Source: an uncultured Selenomonadaceae bacterium
GTDB lineage: Bacteria > Bacillota > Negativicutes > Selenomonadales > Selenomonadaceae
Assembly (NCBI GenBank): GCA_902778455.1
Contig: CACYXR010000001.1
Coordinates: 124,001 to 188,000 of the forward strand
DNA: 64,000 bases
Direction: 5' to 3'
Shown here: one piece after another, positions 8,482-17,144 of the stretch
How the letters are laid out: each line of letters opens with the position of its first letter
How positions within the stretch are numbered: the stretch's first letter is position 1
Program-made: the position numbers and the translations under genes
Notes under the pieces: generated by a model
The model's input: the letters and a program-made list of their open reading frames with translations, nothing else
What the model was told of the DNA's origin: nothing
The model's database searches: none

Positions 8482-9218
8482 CGCGCATCGCCCTGCTTTC
8501 TCTCCAAAAAGTCAACAAATGCCTCCGTCCCCTTTTCTGACGTAAAAGAGTAATACTGCTCCCTATCAATCTTATAAACGCCAATCTTCTTGTTTTGCAA
8601 AATCATTTCATTAAAGGCAGGCGCAACATAATATTGGTCGTTGGTCATGGCTCCCTTTTTTATCATATCCATAACAGCTTGCACAAAAATACTTCCGGTC
8701 CGGTAAAAAAAGATTCCCGCACAGGCGTTACGGCTAATAGGATTCTTTTCCTGTGCTTCTATAACCAAATTGTCCTTATCCAACGCTACATAAGAATACT
8801 GCGGATGGATGTCGTCAAAAACAACCGCTCCTCCGTCATATTTTTTGTCTAAGAAGAATTGAACCGCCTTGTTAAGATTCATATCCAAATACTTGTCCGC
8901 TCCGGCAACTAATAACGGTTCATTCTCGTCAATCTGATCAATAGCCAGAAGGCAGGAGCATGCCGAACCATGCGTTTTCCCTTTAGCCACAACAATATCG
9001 GCTCGGGGGCACAACATCGACAACACATTGTCCAAATGATAAGTCGCCACATCTTTTTGGTGAATGACAAAAATAAACTCCGCCTTATCAATCTCGGACA
9101 GCTTGCCGACTACATGCTCCAGTATCGTCCTTCGCTGGATTTCATAAAGCGGCTTGATATACCTGCCGTCGCTTTCAATTTCTGTATTGCTATAGACCAT
9201 TGGAACAATGATTTTCAT
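8478..9218 (-). CDS. Degenerate nucleotidyltransferase-like protein
   Basis: The 246-aa product aligns by eye with the nucleotidyltransferase at 7415-8152 along most of its length (VAGADKYLDMNLNKA against the Asp-containing strand, then NDQYYVAPAFNEMI). The nucleotide-binding loop is altered: MKIIVPMVYSNTEIESDGRY replaces the GxGxRF signature. It may have lost catalysis or changed chemistry, for instance as a partner of the intact paralogue. It is coupled to the HAD gene by ATGA and to the cupin gene by ATGA. Confidence 0.65.
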   Translation of the reverse strand: MKIIVPMVYSNTEIESDGRYIKPLYEIQRRTILEHVVGKLSEIDKAEFIFVIHQKDVATYHLDNVLSMLCPRADIVVAKGKTHGSACSCLLAIDQIDENEPLLVAGADKYLDMNLNKAVQFFLDKKYDGGAVVFDDIHPQYSYVALDKDNLVIEAQEKNPISRNACAGIFFYRTGSIFVQAVMDMIKKGAMTNDQYYVAPAFNEMILQNKKIGVYKIDREQYYSFTSEKGTEAFVDFLERKQGDAR

Positions 9219-9838
9219 GACTCAATCATCTCGATTCTTTCCATGATGTTCTCATAATTCACATCCTGCACACTGCCAATTTCCATGACATGCGCCCCTG
9301 AGCCCCTCGCAGCCCGTATGCCGTTCGGATTATCTTCCAGTATCAGGCATTCCTCGGGTTGCAGTTTCAGTCTGTCTATGGCAGTAAGATATATCTCCGG
9401 ATCAGGCTTTGCCTTGCTCACATCTTGATTGCTTAGGAAAAAGTCCAAATAGCCAATTAGGGCACTCCTTTCCATCATGACCTTGACAGTATTGCGGATA
9501 GAATTCGATGCCACTACCAGCCGGTAACCATTTGCTTTCAGCCGGGACAATGCAAACTCATGACAAAAAGTCGGCTTTAATTTTGCGTAAACTAAATCCA
9601 TGGTATATTGCTGTTTTAATTCATTGATAAAGCTATGCAATTTCTCTGAAAGCCCCCGCTCCAAGGTCAGCATTTTTAACTTATCCCGCGTCGGCAGCCC
9701 ATCGTATGTGATGAGGTGGTCATAGCGGCTGATTTCATATCCAAAGAGCCCCAAAGCCTTATTCAAGGCCTCATAATGCCATTCCTTTGCCTCGATTAGG
9801 ACTCCGTCCATATCGAAAATAATAGCCTTGATTTTCAT
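9215..9838 (-). CDS. HAD-family phosphatase (beta-phosphoglucomutase-like)
   Basis: A 207-aa HAD hydrolase with all four motifs: FDMDGVL (nucleophile Asp), VVASNS, KAKPDPEIY (Lys) and ILEDNPNGIRAA (acidic pair). The small alpha-helical cap after motif I fits the beta-phosphoglucomutase/sugar phosphatase subgroup. GGAGGTGG lies upstream of ATG 9838, which overlaps the preceding stop. In a nucleotide-sugar operon it probably interconverts or dephosphorylates a sugar phosphate before activation. Confidence 0.8.
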   Translation of the reverse strand: MKIKAIIFDMDGVLIEAKEWHYEALNKALGLFGYEISRYDHLITYDGLPTRDKLKMLTLERGLSEKLHSFINELKQQYTMDLVYAKLKPTFCHEFALSRLKANGYRLVVASNSIRNTVKVMMERSALIGYLDFFLSNQDVSKAKPDPEIYLTAIDRLKLQPEECLILEDNPNGIRAARGSGAHVMEIGSVQDVNYENIMERIEMIES

Positions 9839-10467
9839 TTTCCACCTCCGAAAAACTCCTCAGCTTCAGTCAAAAGGTCGGTACAAAGCATTATTCCTTC
9901 ATTCCCCAATCCAAATGAGGCTATCCTTTCCCAAAAGCTTTCATTGGCACGTCCATGCAATTCCGGAGACACGATGCAAATATCCTTCCCGTCTGCCAGA
10001 TAGCCTGTCAGCAACTCTTTCTTTATCCATTGTTCATCTTCGAAAGCATCTATCCATACCCCGGCCGCATCCTCATAAAGGACAGGAGTCTGCTCATATT
10101 CACTTCGTCTTGTAAAGAAACGTATGTTTTTATCTCTATATGTCAACATCTGAGGCACAGACATATCAAAAGCGAAGTAGTTTGTAATTCCGTACCGTTC
10201 CAATTGCTCGTCAAGCAGTTCCGCAATACCGTCTGCCTTGACATTGAGCGCTAACGTGCAGGATGAAAAGGTCTGTGCATGAGAAAAAAACGCTTCGGCA
10301 GACGGCGCGTCGACATTTGGTATATCATGAGAAATGACTAGGCGTTCATCAAAATCACGGAAATCTGTTTCCAAGCCATAGCCGCGTGTTAAGCATAATT
10401 TCAATGCTTCTATGCTGTTCGGCAAGATCTTGCCGCTATGCGCTCCGCGATGCCCAATAAGTTTCAT
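9835..10467 (-). CDS. Glycerophosphodiester phosphodiesterase/PI-PLC-like protein
   Basis: A 210-aa TIM-barrel phosphodiesterase homologue. MKLIGHRGAHSGKILPNS gives the catalytic His-Arg, GLETDFRDFD the metal-binding Glu/Asp pair and LVISHDIP the second His. It is shorter than normal GDPDs (about 250 aa) and the C-terminal half is divergent, so the substrate may not be a glycerophosphodiester. It is coupled by ATGA overlaps to the epimerase upstream and the HAD gene downstream. A second, full-length GDPD lies at 37732-38481. Confidence 0.65.
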   Translation of the reverse strand: MKLIGHRGAHSGKILPNSIEALKLCLTRGYGLETDFRDFDERLVISHDIPNVDAPSAEAFFSHAQTFSSCTLALNVKADGIAELLDEQLERYGITNYFAFDMSVPQMLTYRDKNIRFFTRRSEYEQTPVLYEDAAGVWIDAFEDEQWIKKELLTGYLADGKDICIVSPELHGRANESFWERIASFGLGNEGIMLCTDLLTEAEEFFGGGK

Positions 10468-11390
10468 ATTTTCTCCCCCCGTTCCAGCACCGTAAAAATT
10501 TCATCAATCACTTCATCAAGTGTTATCTGAGGATTCCATCCCAAGCGCCTAATTTTATGAGAAGAAACATGCAGCGGTTTTACGGCATCCGCTTCTGCCT
10601 GCGTAACTGACGGGATTTCAATCTCTGCTTTTTTTCCATATCTTCTTTCATAGAACTTAGCTGCTGCAAAAGCCAGGTCGCGAATGCTGTACGTGACTTC
10701 GCTGCTGACGTTATAGACCTCATAAGGATTATTTTGCATTGTTTTTAAGAGAACTACCGTCGCCTTTGCGACGTCGCGAAGCGGCACAAAATCCCGTTGC
10801 GGTAGTCCGTTGGATTTGAGAGTAATCTTTCCCGTCGCAAGTACAGTTCGGCAAAAGTCATTTAATACCAAATACCACTTGTCAGCACCTATCGGAGCCC
10901 CAATGCCATTCGTCAAACGAACCACTGCAACCGGAAGACCTTCTTGCTTAGAAAGTTGCTCCAAATACTGCTCCGCAAAATAATGAGTCAGCCCATAGTC
11001 CGTTTGCGGCTTAGGGACTGTATCTTCGTCAATATTCCCAGAATTGCAGCCATACACATGAAACGTGGAAAAATAGATGAATTTCTTTACACCTTCACGA
11101 ACAGCATCCAGATAAAGCTCGCGCGTCGCATAACTATTGGCCAACAAAGCTTCTCGTGATTGCTGTTTCACTAACCGCTCATCAAGATTCGCCAGATGAA
11201 CTACTTCGCCCACGCCATGACAAATGCCAGCGATGGTCGCCGTATCCAATAATTCCATATGGCGGCAATCATTGCCTTTTGCGTTGCGGGAAGTAATAAA
11301 TACCTCTGTTCCACATTCTTTTAACGCATTGACCAAATAATGGCCTATATACCCATTACCGCCTGTAATCAAAACACGCTCTTGATTCAT
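10464..11390 (-). CDS. NAD-dependent sugar epimerase/dehydratase
   Basis: An extended SDR of 308 aa with VLITGGNGYIGHYL for NAD binding, FIYFSTFHVYG carrying the catalytic Ser/Thr and RDFVPLRDVAKA in the substrate domain. The active-site block reads DYGLTHYFAEQYL, so the usual Lys of YxxxK appears as His. This could reflect an altered mechanism or a binding role. The start has AAGGTGG about 10 nt upstream. It heads a run of overlapping genes down to 6255. Confidence 0.75.
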   Translation of the reverse strand: MNQERVLITGGNGYIGHYLVNALKECGTEVFITSRNAKGNDCRHMELLDTATIAGICHGVGEVVHLANLDERLVKQQSREALLANSYATRELYLDAVREGVKKFIYFSTFHVYGCNSGNIDEDTVPKPQTDYGLTHYFAEQYLEQLSKQEGLPVAVVRLTNGIGAPIGADKWYLVLNDFCRTVLATGKITLKSNGLPQRDFVPLRDVAKATVVLLKTMQNNPYEVYNVSSEVTYSIRDLAFAAAKFYERRYGKKAEIEIPSVTQAEADAVKPLHVSSHKIRRLGWNPQITLDEVIDEIFTVLERGEKI

Positions 11391-11433
11391 AATCGGCTGC
11401 CACCTTCACCGTCTTCAAATTCCATGAAAACAT

Positions 11434-12966
11434 CTACTTACGAAAAACTTGCATTATCCGATCTGCAGCTATTCCACGCTGTATCATTTTGTCCTTCAAA
11501 ATACCAAAAGTCTCCCTATCTTGAATTGCAATCAATACGTAATCAAAATCTCTGCGCTCCAAACGATCCACACCTTGAATTGGATATCCCAGTTTTTGGT
11601 TATTTTGGTCGACCCAACCACAAACCTCCCAATTATCATAGGCTAACAATCTTGCGTACATCTCTTTTCCGTTTTTTCCTGCCCCATAAATTAACAAGCG
11701 GCTCCCGTCAGGTATACCATCTATGCATTCGTAAAAATTCAGTCCATGCCGAACCTGATAAGCGTCTACATAAACGATCTTTTCAGGAGGGAAATATTGC
11801 CAAGCCTCCCAATTATCCTGAATGATACCTTTTGCCAACATCTCCAATGACGATGCGCGCACATTGACGAGGATTACATTCCCATACGCATAGCAACATC
11901 CGGGATTGATTATGACATTTTTGAAATAACCTTCCGCCTCGTTTGCTTCTTCATCGTTATTTGAAATGATAACCCAATCCTTCGCCACACCTTGTAAAAA
12001 AACTTTTTTCCATTCCTGAAAATTTGTGTGAAAAAATTCCTTCGGATAAATATTCCTATTATCCTTGCTGGTTCGCTTATGATTTGCCGCTTCAATGTAC
12101 TGGCTTCCACGTGTAAACCCCTGATAATCCTCTTCCCGGTAATTTGCGGGCTCATGAATAACGTACATGCCTTTAGCAATTTTAGGGCTATGAATTTTCT
12201 TTAGCCGTTCATACATCTGCGGAGTAATATCGTCTCGTTCGTCGGAGGATATGCGTTGGGGTACATCCAAACAAGCAGAACACAACTCGCACCATTGCAA
12301 TTGCTCCCCGAACTCATCAGGCGTTCTTTTCCACCAGCCAGGTTCTATCTCCCAGCCTCCCGGTCCATGAAAAAGCATATCCAGAGCACCGGCAATCTCA
12401 CAAAAGAACGCTCCCTTAGGCGTAATTGTTGCCGACCACGAACTCTGCGCAAAACAGGCGTCGCGTTTCTTGACCCAAATGTCATCGGGAATTCCTAAAT
12501 CTTTGCGGGGCATGAGCAGTGCTTGATGAAGGCAGGTATTGTCATGGTCGTTCAAGAATTGCCTATGAAACGTCTCATTTATCACTTCAAAGTGTTTATA
12601 ATACCCTGCATTCAAGCAACTCCATAATCCTGTTTTAGCATCATGTGACTGATCCAATCTCGTCTTAATGTAATGGAGCATATCTTCTACAGGATATCGA
12701 AAAGTCGCTATCTTTTCCGCCAATCGGCTCTTCCGTAAATATTCCAAATATCTTTCAAAATCCGGATGCAATGTCGGTTCTCCGCCGATAATTCCAACCA
12801 TACGCGGAAAATCTTTCAACGAATCCACAGCCTTTTGAAAGGTCTGGTAGTCCATAAAAAAGGGCTGCTGATGATGACCGCAAAAACGCGTACAATTTGA
12901 ACAACTATGCACACATACATTGGTAATATCTATTTGTATAACTGTCATATCTGCCGGAGAACGCAC
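11434..12966 (-). CDS. Radical SAM enzyme with C-terminal Rossmann-like module
   Basis: A 510-aa paralogue of the product at 1817-3610, lacking its GT-like middle. The cluster motif is CVHSCSNC (CX3CX2C), followed by IIGGEPTLHPDF. The block CFAQSSWSATITPKGAFFC and WCELCSACLDVP probably bind an auxiliary cluster or form the substrate site. The final ~100 residues are the island module (RLLIYGAGKNGKEMYARLL, then GWVDQN). GTG at 12966 aligns with the ATG of the paralogue and has AGGGGG upstream. It is likely a glycan-modifying radical enzyme of unknown reaction. Confidence 0.7.
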   Translation of the reverse strand: MRSPADMTVIQIDITNVCVHSCSNCTRFCGHHQQPFFMDYQTFQKAVDSLKDFPRMVGIIGGEPTLHPDFERYLEYLRKSRLAEKIATFRYPVEDMLHYIKTRLDQSHDAKTGLWSCLNAGYYKHFEVINETFHRQFLNDHDNTCLHQALLMPRKDLGIPDDIWVKKRDACFAQSSWSATITPKGAFFCEIAGALDMLFHGPGGWEIEPGWWKRTPDEFGEQLQWCELCSACLDVPQRISSDERDDITPQMYERLKKIHSPKIAKGMYVIHEPANYREEDYQGFTRGSQYIEAANHKRTSKDNRNIYPKEFFHTNFQEWKKVFLQGVAKDWVIISNNDEEANEAEGYFKNVIINPGCCYAYGNVILVNVRASSLEMLAKGIIQDNWEAWQYFPPEKIVYVDAYQVRHGLNFYECIDGIPDGSRLLIYGAGKNGKEMYARLLAYDNWEVCGWVDQNNQKLGYPIQGVDRLERRDFDYVLIAIQDRETFGILKDKMIQRGIAADRIMQVFRK

Positions 12967-12997
12967 ACTAATCCCCCTCTCTCTATATAGGTCAGTA

Positions 12998-14242
12998 TTA
13001 AATCACAGATAAGTAATGTTTAAATCCTAATTCATTCAAAATTTTTATAATTGACGTCTGATGAATTTCTGATGTTGCTATAAGAACCAATCCATTTTCT
13101 CTATATTTTTTCAATTCATCAATTTGATAAATAGGTTTCTCAAATTTCACTACAGTTTTATCTGTTACCGCTATAGCATAATCTGTTATGTTTAATTTAT
13201 CTAAGTTTTGGATCAGCTTCTTACCAAATGTTCCGCATCCATAAACAATTAATTTCTTGTATAATCCTCTTCTTTCAATTAATTCTTGTAGTATATAATT
13301 CCCAATTATATCATTTCTCTGCTTGATAAACAGTCTAAACATAATCTCATAAAAGCTTGTTTTCAAATCAATTACATCTAATGATTCCCCTTGCCTGAGC
13401 AAAACATTTACCATGTTATTAATATATCTTTGATATTGGCTGAGACATATATATATGGAATCAACTATTTCTGTGTCCAATTGCATCTTCCGAATACGCA
13501 ACAATATTTCAACAAAACATATAAACATTCCCGCCAATCTTTCATGGTTAATAGAAGAGGTAACCGACTCCGAATGTCTTCTGTAACGATAACAAATCTC
13601 TTGTATGCATTTCACTCTTCTTGCCGCCATCAGTACCTCAAAAGAAAACAAGGAATCCTCATGCGGCGCCCCTATCTCGAAAAAACAAATATTATGTAAA
13701 AGCAAAAAATCTTTTCTCCAAAATTGACGCCACACCGCTTGTGTATATTCACTATCATTTATAAGCATGGAAAACATTTCTTCACCATTTGTAACATTTG
13801 AATATAAATGCGATCGGCATGCTTTATAGGTTCCTTCCACTATATTTCCTTTTTCATCGATAACCTCTGCGTCAAATAACACACCATCTAAATTGTTTTC
13901 TTCTATCTGCTTATATAGTGTTAACAGAGCATCTTCGCAAAGCATATCATCCGAATCAGCAAAAAACACATATGTCCCTTTCGCTTTTCTCAATCCAACA
14001 TTTCTTGAGTAAGCCAGCCCCATATTCTTTTCATTTTTGATATATGTGAGTCGCGAATCAGTCAAGCAGTATTTATGTATAATATCTGCCGACCTATCCG
14101 AGGAAGCATTGTCGACGCAAAGGATTTCAATTTCATGTAACGATTGGCTTGCTATACTCCTCAGGCATTCATCTAAATACTTTTCCGAATTGTATACTGG
14201 AACGATTATGCTTACCCTTATATCTTCGCACTCTTTAAGCAT
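12998..14242 (-). CDS. Family 2 glycosyltransferase with C-terminal Rossmann-like module
   Basis: A 414-aa protein. The N-terminal ~230 residues are a classical GT2: VSIIVPVYNSEKYLDECLRS, ILCVDNASSDRS and YVFFADSDDML with the DxD-type metal site. The C-terminal 90 residues repeat the module (KKLIVYGCGTFGKKLIQNL). GGAGG lies 8 nt before ATG 14242. Base composition is noticeably AT-rich. It is probably a glycosyltransferase adding a sugar to the surface glycan. Confidence 0.8.
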   Translation of the reverse strand: MLKECEDIRVSIIVPVYNSEKYLDECLRSIASQSLHEIEILCVDNASSDRSADIIHKYCLTDSRLTYIKNEKNMGLAYSRNVGLRKAKGTYVFFADSDDMLCEDALLTLYKQIEENNLDGVLFDAEVIDEKGNIVEGTYKACRSHLYSNVTNGEEMFSMLINDSEYTQAVWRQFWRKDFLLLHNICFFEIGAPHEDSLFSFEVLMAARRVKCIQEICYRYRRHSESVTSSINHERLAGMFICFVEILLRIRKMQLDTEIVDSIYICLSQYQRYINNMVNVLLRQGESLDVIDLKTSFYEIMFRLFIKQRNDIIGNYILQELIERRGLYKKLIVYGCGTFGKKLIQNLDKLNITDYAIAVTDKTVVKFEKPIYQIDELKKYRENGLVLIATSEIHQTSIIKILNELGFKHYLSVI

Positions 14243-14260
14243 TTTCGTTCACCTCCATTA

Positions 14261-15187
14261 TCAATCCTCATTTACAAAAATTGCGTTCGTATAGTCCACT
14301 GTCGTGTACCACAAATACCCTTTCCCCATCATAAACCGCACCAACGCCTCCTCGTCGCAATGGTCAATCTCCACCATAATGATTTTTGGTCGATACTTGT
14401 CGTAATCAATTCCACGGACAATCGTATCATCCTCGCCTTCGGCGTCGATCAAAAGAATATCCGGGCAATCGCCTGCTTCCTTAATCAATTCATTGATGCC
14501 AATCAATCGAACTTCATAACTTTTTGTAATATGGCGTTTTTCCGACGGGGCAAAATCTTTTTGAAAATTTTCGTGAAGGCTGCTGGAGCTAAGCGTATTG
14601 GACTCGTAAAAAGTCGCTGTAGGCTTTTTTTCTATGTCTGTCACAGCCGCATGAAGGAACCGATCTTCGGGACGAAAGATTTTTGCCGTCTCCGCTACGA
14701 CAGGCATAGGATCGACCAAAAGCCCACGCGCTCCAGCAGCATATAGAAAATAGCTGTTATTGCCTCTCACTGGATCATTAGTTCCAATTTCAATGTACTT
14801 CAACTCTGACGGCGTAAGTCCCAATTCTCTCACCAACAATTGTAAAACCATAGCTTCTTTTGTGCCGCCATATAGCTGTAAACACGGGGAAACTCCTTGT
14901 CCCCCTCCATACGCCATCGGCTCCGTTTCCATTGCTACAATTTTTTCAGCCGGAATATGAAGCTCATTCCGTAAGAAAGGGACTACCTGCAATAAAGACG
15001 CAGTAACATATATTTCGTCATAATTAGCTATATTGTTCGCCAATGCCTCGACAGTAATTCCATCGGTAAACTCCTTAATCTTCTCCGAGTTACGGTCGCA
15101 ATGAGCGACAATTTGACAACGTTTTTCAATCGCCCTTCGATAGCGTTTATAGTTTTTTCCCAATCCATATACGACAATCCGTTTCAT
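14261..15187 (-). CDS. FkbM-type methyltransferase with N-terminal Rossmann-like module
   Basis: Residues 1-95 are the island module (MKRIVVYGLGKNYKRYRRAI, then HCDRNSEKI). Residues ~120-308 are an FkbM-family class I methyltransferase: YIEIGTNDPVRGNNSYFLY as the SAM site, LLVDPMP, LIGINELIKE and DILLIDAEGEDDTIVRGID. FkbM enzymes O-methylate sugars or related hydroxyls. ATG 15187 has GGAGG 10 nt upstream. It shares direction and short spacing (30 bp) with the radical SAM gene upstream. Confidence 0.8.
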   Translation of the reverse strand: MKRIVVYGLGKNYKRYRRAIEKRCQIVAHCDRNSEKIKEFTDGITVEALANNIANYDEIYVTASLLQVVPFLRNELHIPAEKIVAMETEPMAYGGGQGVSPCLQLYGGTKEAMVLQLLVRELGLTPSELKYIEIGTNDPVRGNNSYFLYAAGARGLLVDPMPVVAETAKIFRPEDRFLHAAVTDIEKKPTATFYESNTLSSSSLHENFQKDFAPSEKRHITKSYEVRLIGINELIKEAGDCPDILLIDAEGEDDTIVRGIDYDKYRPKIIMVEIDHCDEEALVRFMMGKGYLWYTTVDYTNAIFVNED

Positions 15188-15217
15188 CCGTTTTACGCCT
15201 CCGATTCTTACAACCCG

Positions 15218-16435
15218 TTATTCTATCTCTGCTAACGGTTTTGCTCTTACGCAGTGCCGGCAAAGAATGTCCGATGTTTCCGAGGCCATTTGCTTCCGAA
15301 GTGTCTGCAAGGCTTTTCCGTTCATAATATCTTCATAAGACTCTTCCAACAAATTCCCCATCACATGTTTCATCCCAAAATCCATGCAGCAAAGTACCAA
15401 ACTTCCGTCGGCGAGCATAATATTATGGTCAAGGCGTGCTGCTGTCGGGCAAAAAAGAGCTCCGCGGAAAACCCCTCCATGTTGTAGTTCATCCGACTGC
15501 AAACTTCCCGCACGGTCAATCAATTGCGTATCAGATATTTGAATATTTTTATCCTGCACAATTTCCATCGCTTCTGGCAAGATCAAGCTTTGGCTATTCA
15601 CCAAGTCAATGAACGGCTTTCCGTTCACTTTCTTTGCGTTTGCCATCATCCGCAAAAACTTCCAATATTCCTCCGTCAAGGGGATATGTGCGTATAGCTT
15701 CGTATCCGGCAAATGGACAACTACCATCGTAAAAGGTATATCTTTTATCTTCTCCCAGATTTCCTCCGTCATTCCGACCAATGTGGTAAAGAGATTGACC
15801 TCACGTCCGGTGGAAGCTGTATAACGCATCATTTCCGCCGCTTCCGGATTCAAAAAAGGTTCCCCGAAGCCGGCAAATTCAATAATCGTATTCTCTGGCG
15901 TCTTGTCTAGGCACGTCTTATAGTCCGAAAAAGACATCATTGCCGTTCGTGCCTTGGAAAAATAACGGTTCACAAACAATTCTTGCGGACAATGACGACA
16001 GTTAACGCTGCATCCGGTTTTTGGCGTTACTTGAATGAGCGGGCGCAAGAAGCGTTCGTCCAAGTAGCAGGGCAGCCATCCCGGCATTTCAATCCAATCC
16101 TCACAGCCATGATCCCTCAAAGTCTTGACTACAACAGGATTAGAAGCTTTTTTTACACCAACAAGGATTACAATTCCCGTAGCATCTACCGCATGAATGC
16201 CTTTTACGGGCAAGCCACTCTTCTCCGGCGGATTCGCCGTCGGGTCAGTCACGCAAAAAAACTCCACGGGAATATTTTCCCTTTGCAAGAATCGATATAG
16301 TTTTTTTCCTATTACTCCGGCACCATAAATGGCAAGTCTTTTCCCTCTCGCAATTTCCCGCTTCACCTGAACAATATATTCTTCTTTTTTTTCTGCAAAA
16401 TATTTTTCAGGTTCTGTCAATATTTGCGTACTCAT
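15218..16435 (-). CDS. Radical SAM/SPASM protein with N-terminal Rossmann-like module
   Basis: Residues ~25-120 carry the module (KRLAIYGAGVIGKKLYRFL). The rest is a radical SAM enzyme: GCSVNCRHCPQELF (CX3CX2C), FAGFGEPFLNPEA in place of GGEP, and a C-terminal SPASM-like cysteine set (LCCMDFGMKHVMGNLLE, ILCRHCVRAK). ATG 16435 with GGGGAAAGAAG upstream is preferred to the first ATG of the open frame. The upstream region contains the 3' remnant of another gene (16407-16499). Substrate unknown; context suggests sugar or glycopeptide chemistry. Confidence 0.75.
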   Translation of the reverse strand: MSTQILTEPEKYFAEKKEEYIVQVKREIARGKRLAIYGAGVIGKKLYRFLQRENIPVEFFCVTDPTANPPEKSGLPVKGIHAVDATGIVILVGVKKASNPVVVKTLRDHGCEDWIEMPGWLPCYLDERFLRPLIQVTPKTGCSVNCRHCPQELFVNRYFSKARTAMMSFSDYKTCLDKTPENTIIEFAGFGEPFLNPEAAEMMRYTASTGREVNLFTTLVGMTEEIWEKIKDIPFTMVVVHLPDTKLYAHIPLTEEYWKFLRMMANAKKVNGKPFIDLVNSQSLILPEAMEIVQDKNIQISDTQLIDRAGSLQSDELQHGGVFRGALFCPTAARLDHNIMLADGSLVLCCMDFGMKHVMGNLLEESYEDIMNGKALQTLRKQMASETSDILCRHCVRAKPLAEIE

Positions 16436-16499
16436 ATCTTCTTTCCCCATCCCTGTACACTGCATCGATTAGCCGCATCACACGCACCGCGTTGTCCAC
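16407..16499 (-). pseudogene. 3' remnant of a Gfo/Idh/MocA oxidoreductase gene
   Basis: Read on the minus strand, this stretch encodes DNAVRVMRLIDAVYRDGERR in a frame that runs past the radical SAM start. It matches the C-terminus of the oxidoreductase encoded at 18489-19514 (AVRVMRLIDAVYRDGERRYE). The DNA of 16430-16497 and 18497-18564 is similar but clearly diverged, roughly one base in seven by eye. The two copies flank the PtuA/PtuB cassette exactly, which suggests that the cassette replaced most of a second oxidoreductase gene or entered by recombination between two copies. Confidence 0.7.
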
Positions 16500-16510
16500 T
16501 ATCTATCTCC

Positions 16511-17140
16511 TTACATTCTCGTTACGGCAAGTCGTTTTTGCAAATACCAAATCAGAATCCCACAAAAAGGGCGTTTTGGCATTTGCATCTCAATTTGCTG
16601 CAACAATTTTTCCATGCTTCTTTGCGTAGCCGTGCGTTCTTTGAACATTTCATACAATTTCTGCTTCAAGGCATTCAAAGCGGAAACTCGCTTCCCAATC
16701 AGCCCTGTATCATTAAGGTTCAGTATCTTGATGTCCTGCCGGAAATCATCGTTTGTCGAATCTATTCTGCCGTCATCATAATAGCGAATCGTCTTCATAT
16801 GTGAAGGCTCTTGGGGATTGATACGCAATTCCTTGTCACCTTTCTTTGTATCGCAAGTATAATGCGCAGGGTCTCCTCCTTCCCCTCCATGACATACTGC
16901 CAGCATATTCCCATAATCCATCTGCAAAGCCGGATAGCAACTTCGCGGCTTGTAATGCTCAATCTTGGTGCTTTGATACGTATCCTCGATTCGGCACATG
17001 CAATACGCGCACAAATAGCCTTGTTCCTCTAATAAAGCGTGGCGGATAGGCTCTTTGCGAAGACCGTCAAAATCGCTGCCCGGCGTAACCCTGTCCTCAA
17101 TCAATTCTTGCGGAACTTGGCCCTTACGGATATACAGCAT
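16511..17140 (-). CDS. ptuB: Septu-type HNH endonuclease (PtuB-like)
   Basis: A 209-aa HNH protein of the family paired with SMC-like ATPases in Septu systems. The Cys pair GYLCAYCMCR (C44, C47), KIEHYKPRS (E61, H62) and DYGNMLAVC (N78), then CDTKKGDKEL, form the nuclease core. It follows the ATPase gene by 4 bp with CAGGAGGG upstream, so the two are co-translated. Family knowledge: PtuA and PtuB form an anti-phage complex in which PtuB cuts DNA. Function here is inferred from the pair, not shown. Confidence 0.8.
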   Translation of the reverse strand: MLYIRKGQVPQELIEDRVTPGSDFDGLRKEPIRHALLEEQGYLCAYCMCRIEDTYQSTKIEHYKPRSCYPALQMDYGNMLAVCHGGEGGDPAHYTCDTKKGDKELRINPQEPSHMKTIRYYDDGRIDSTNDDFRQDIKILNLNDTGLIGKRVSALNALKQKLYEMFKERTATQRSMEKLLQQIEMQMPKRPFCGILIWYLQKRLAVTRM

Positions 17141-17144
17141 CTTG

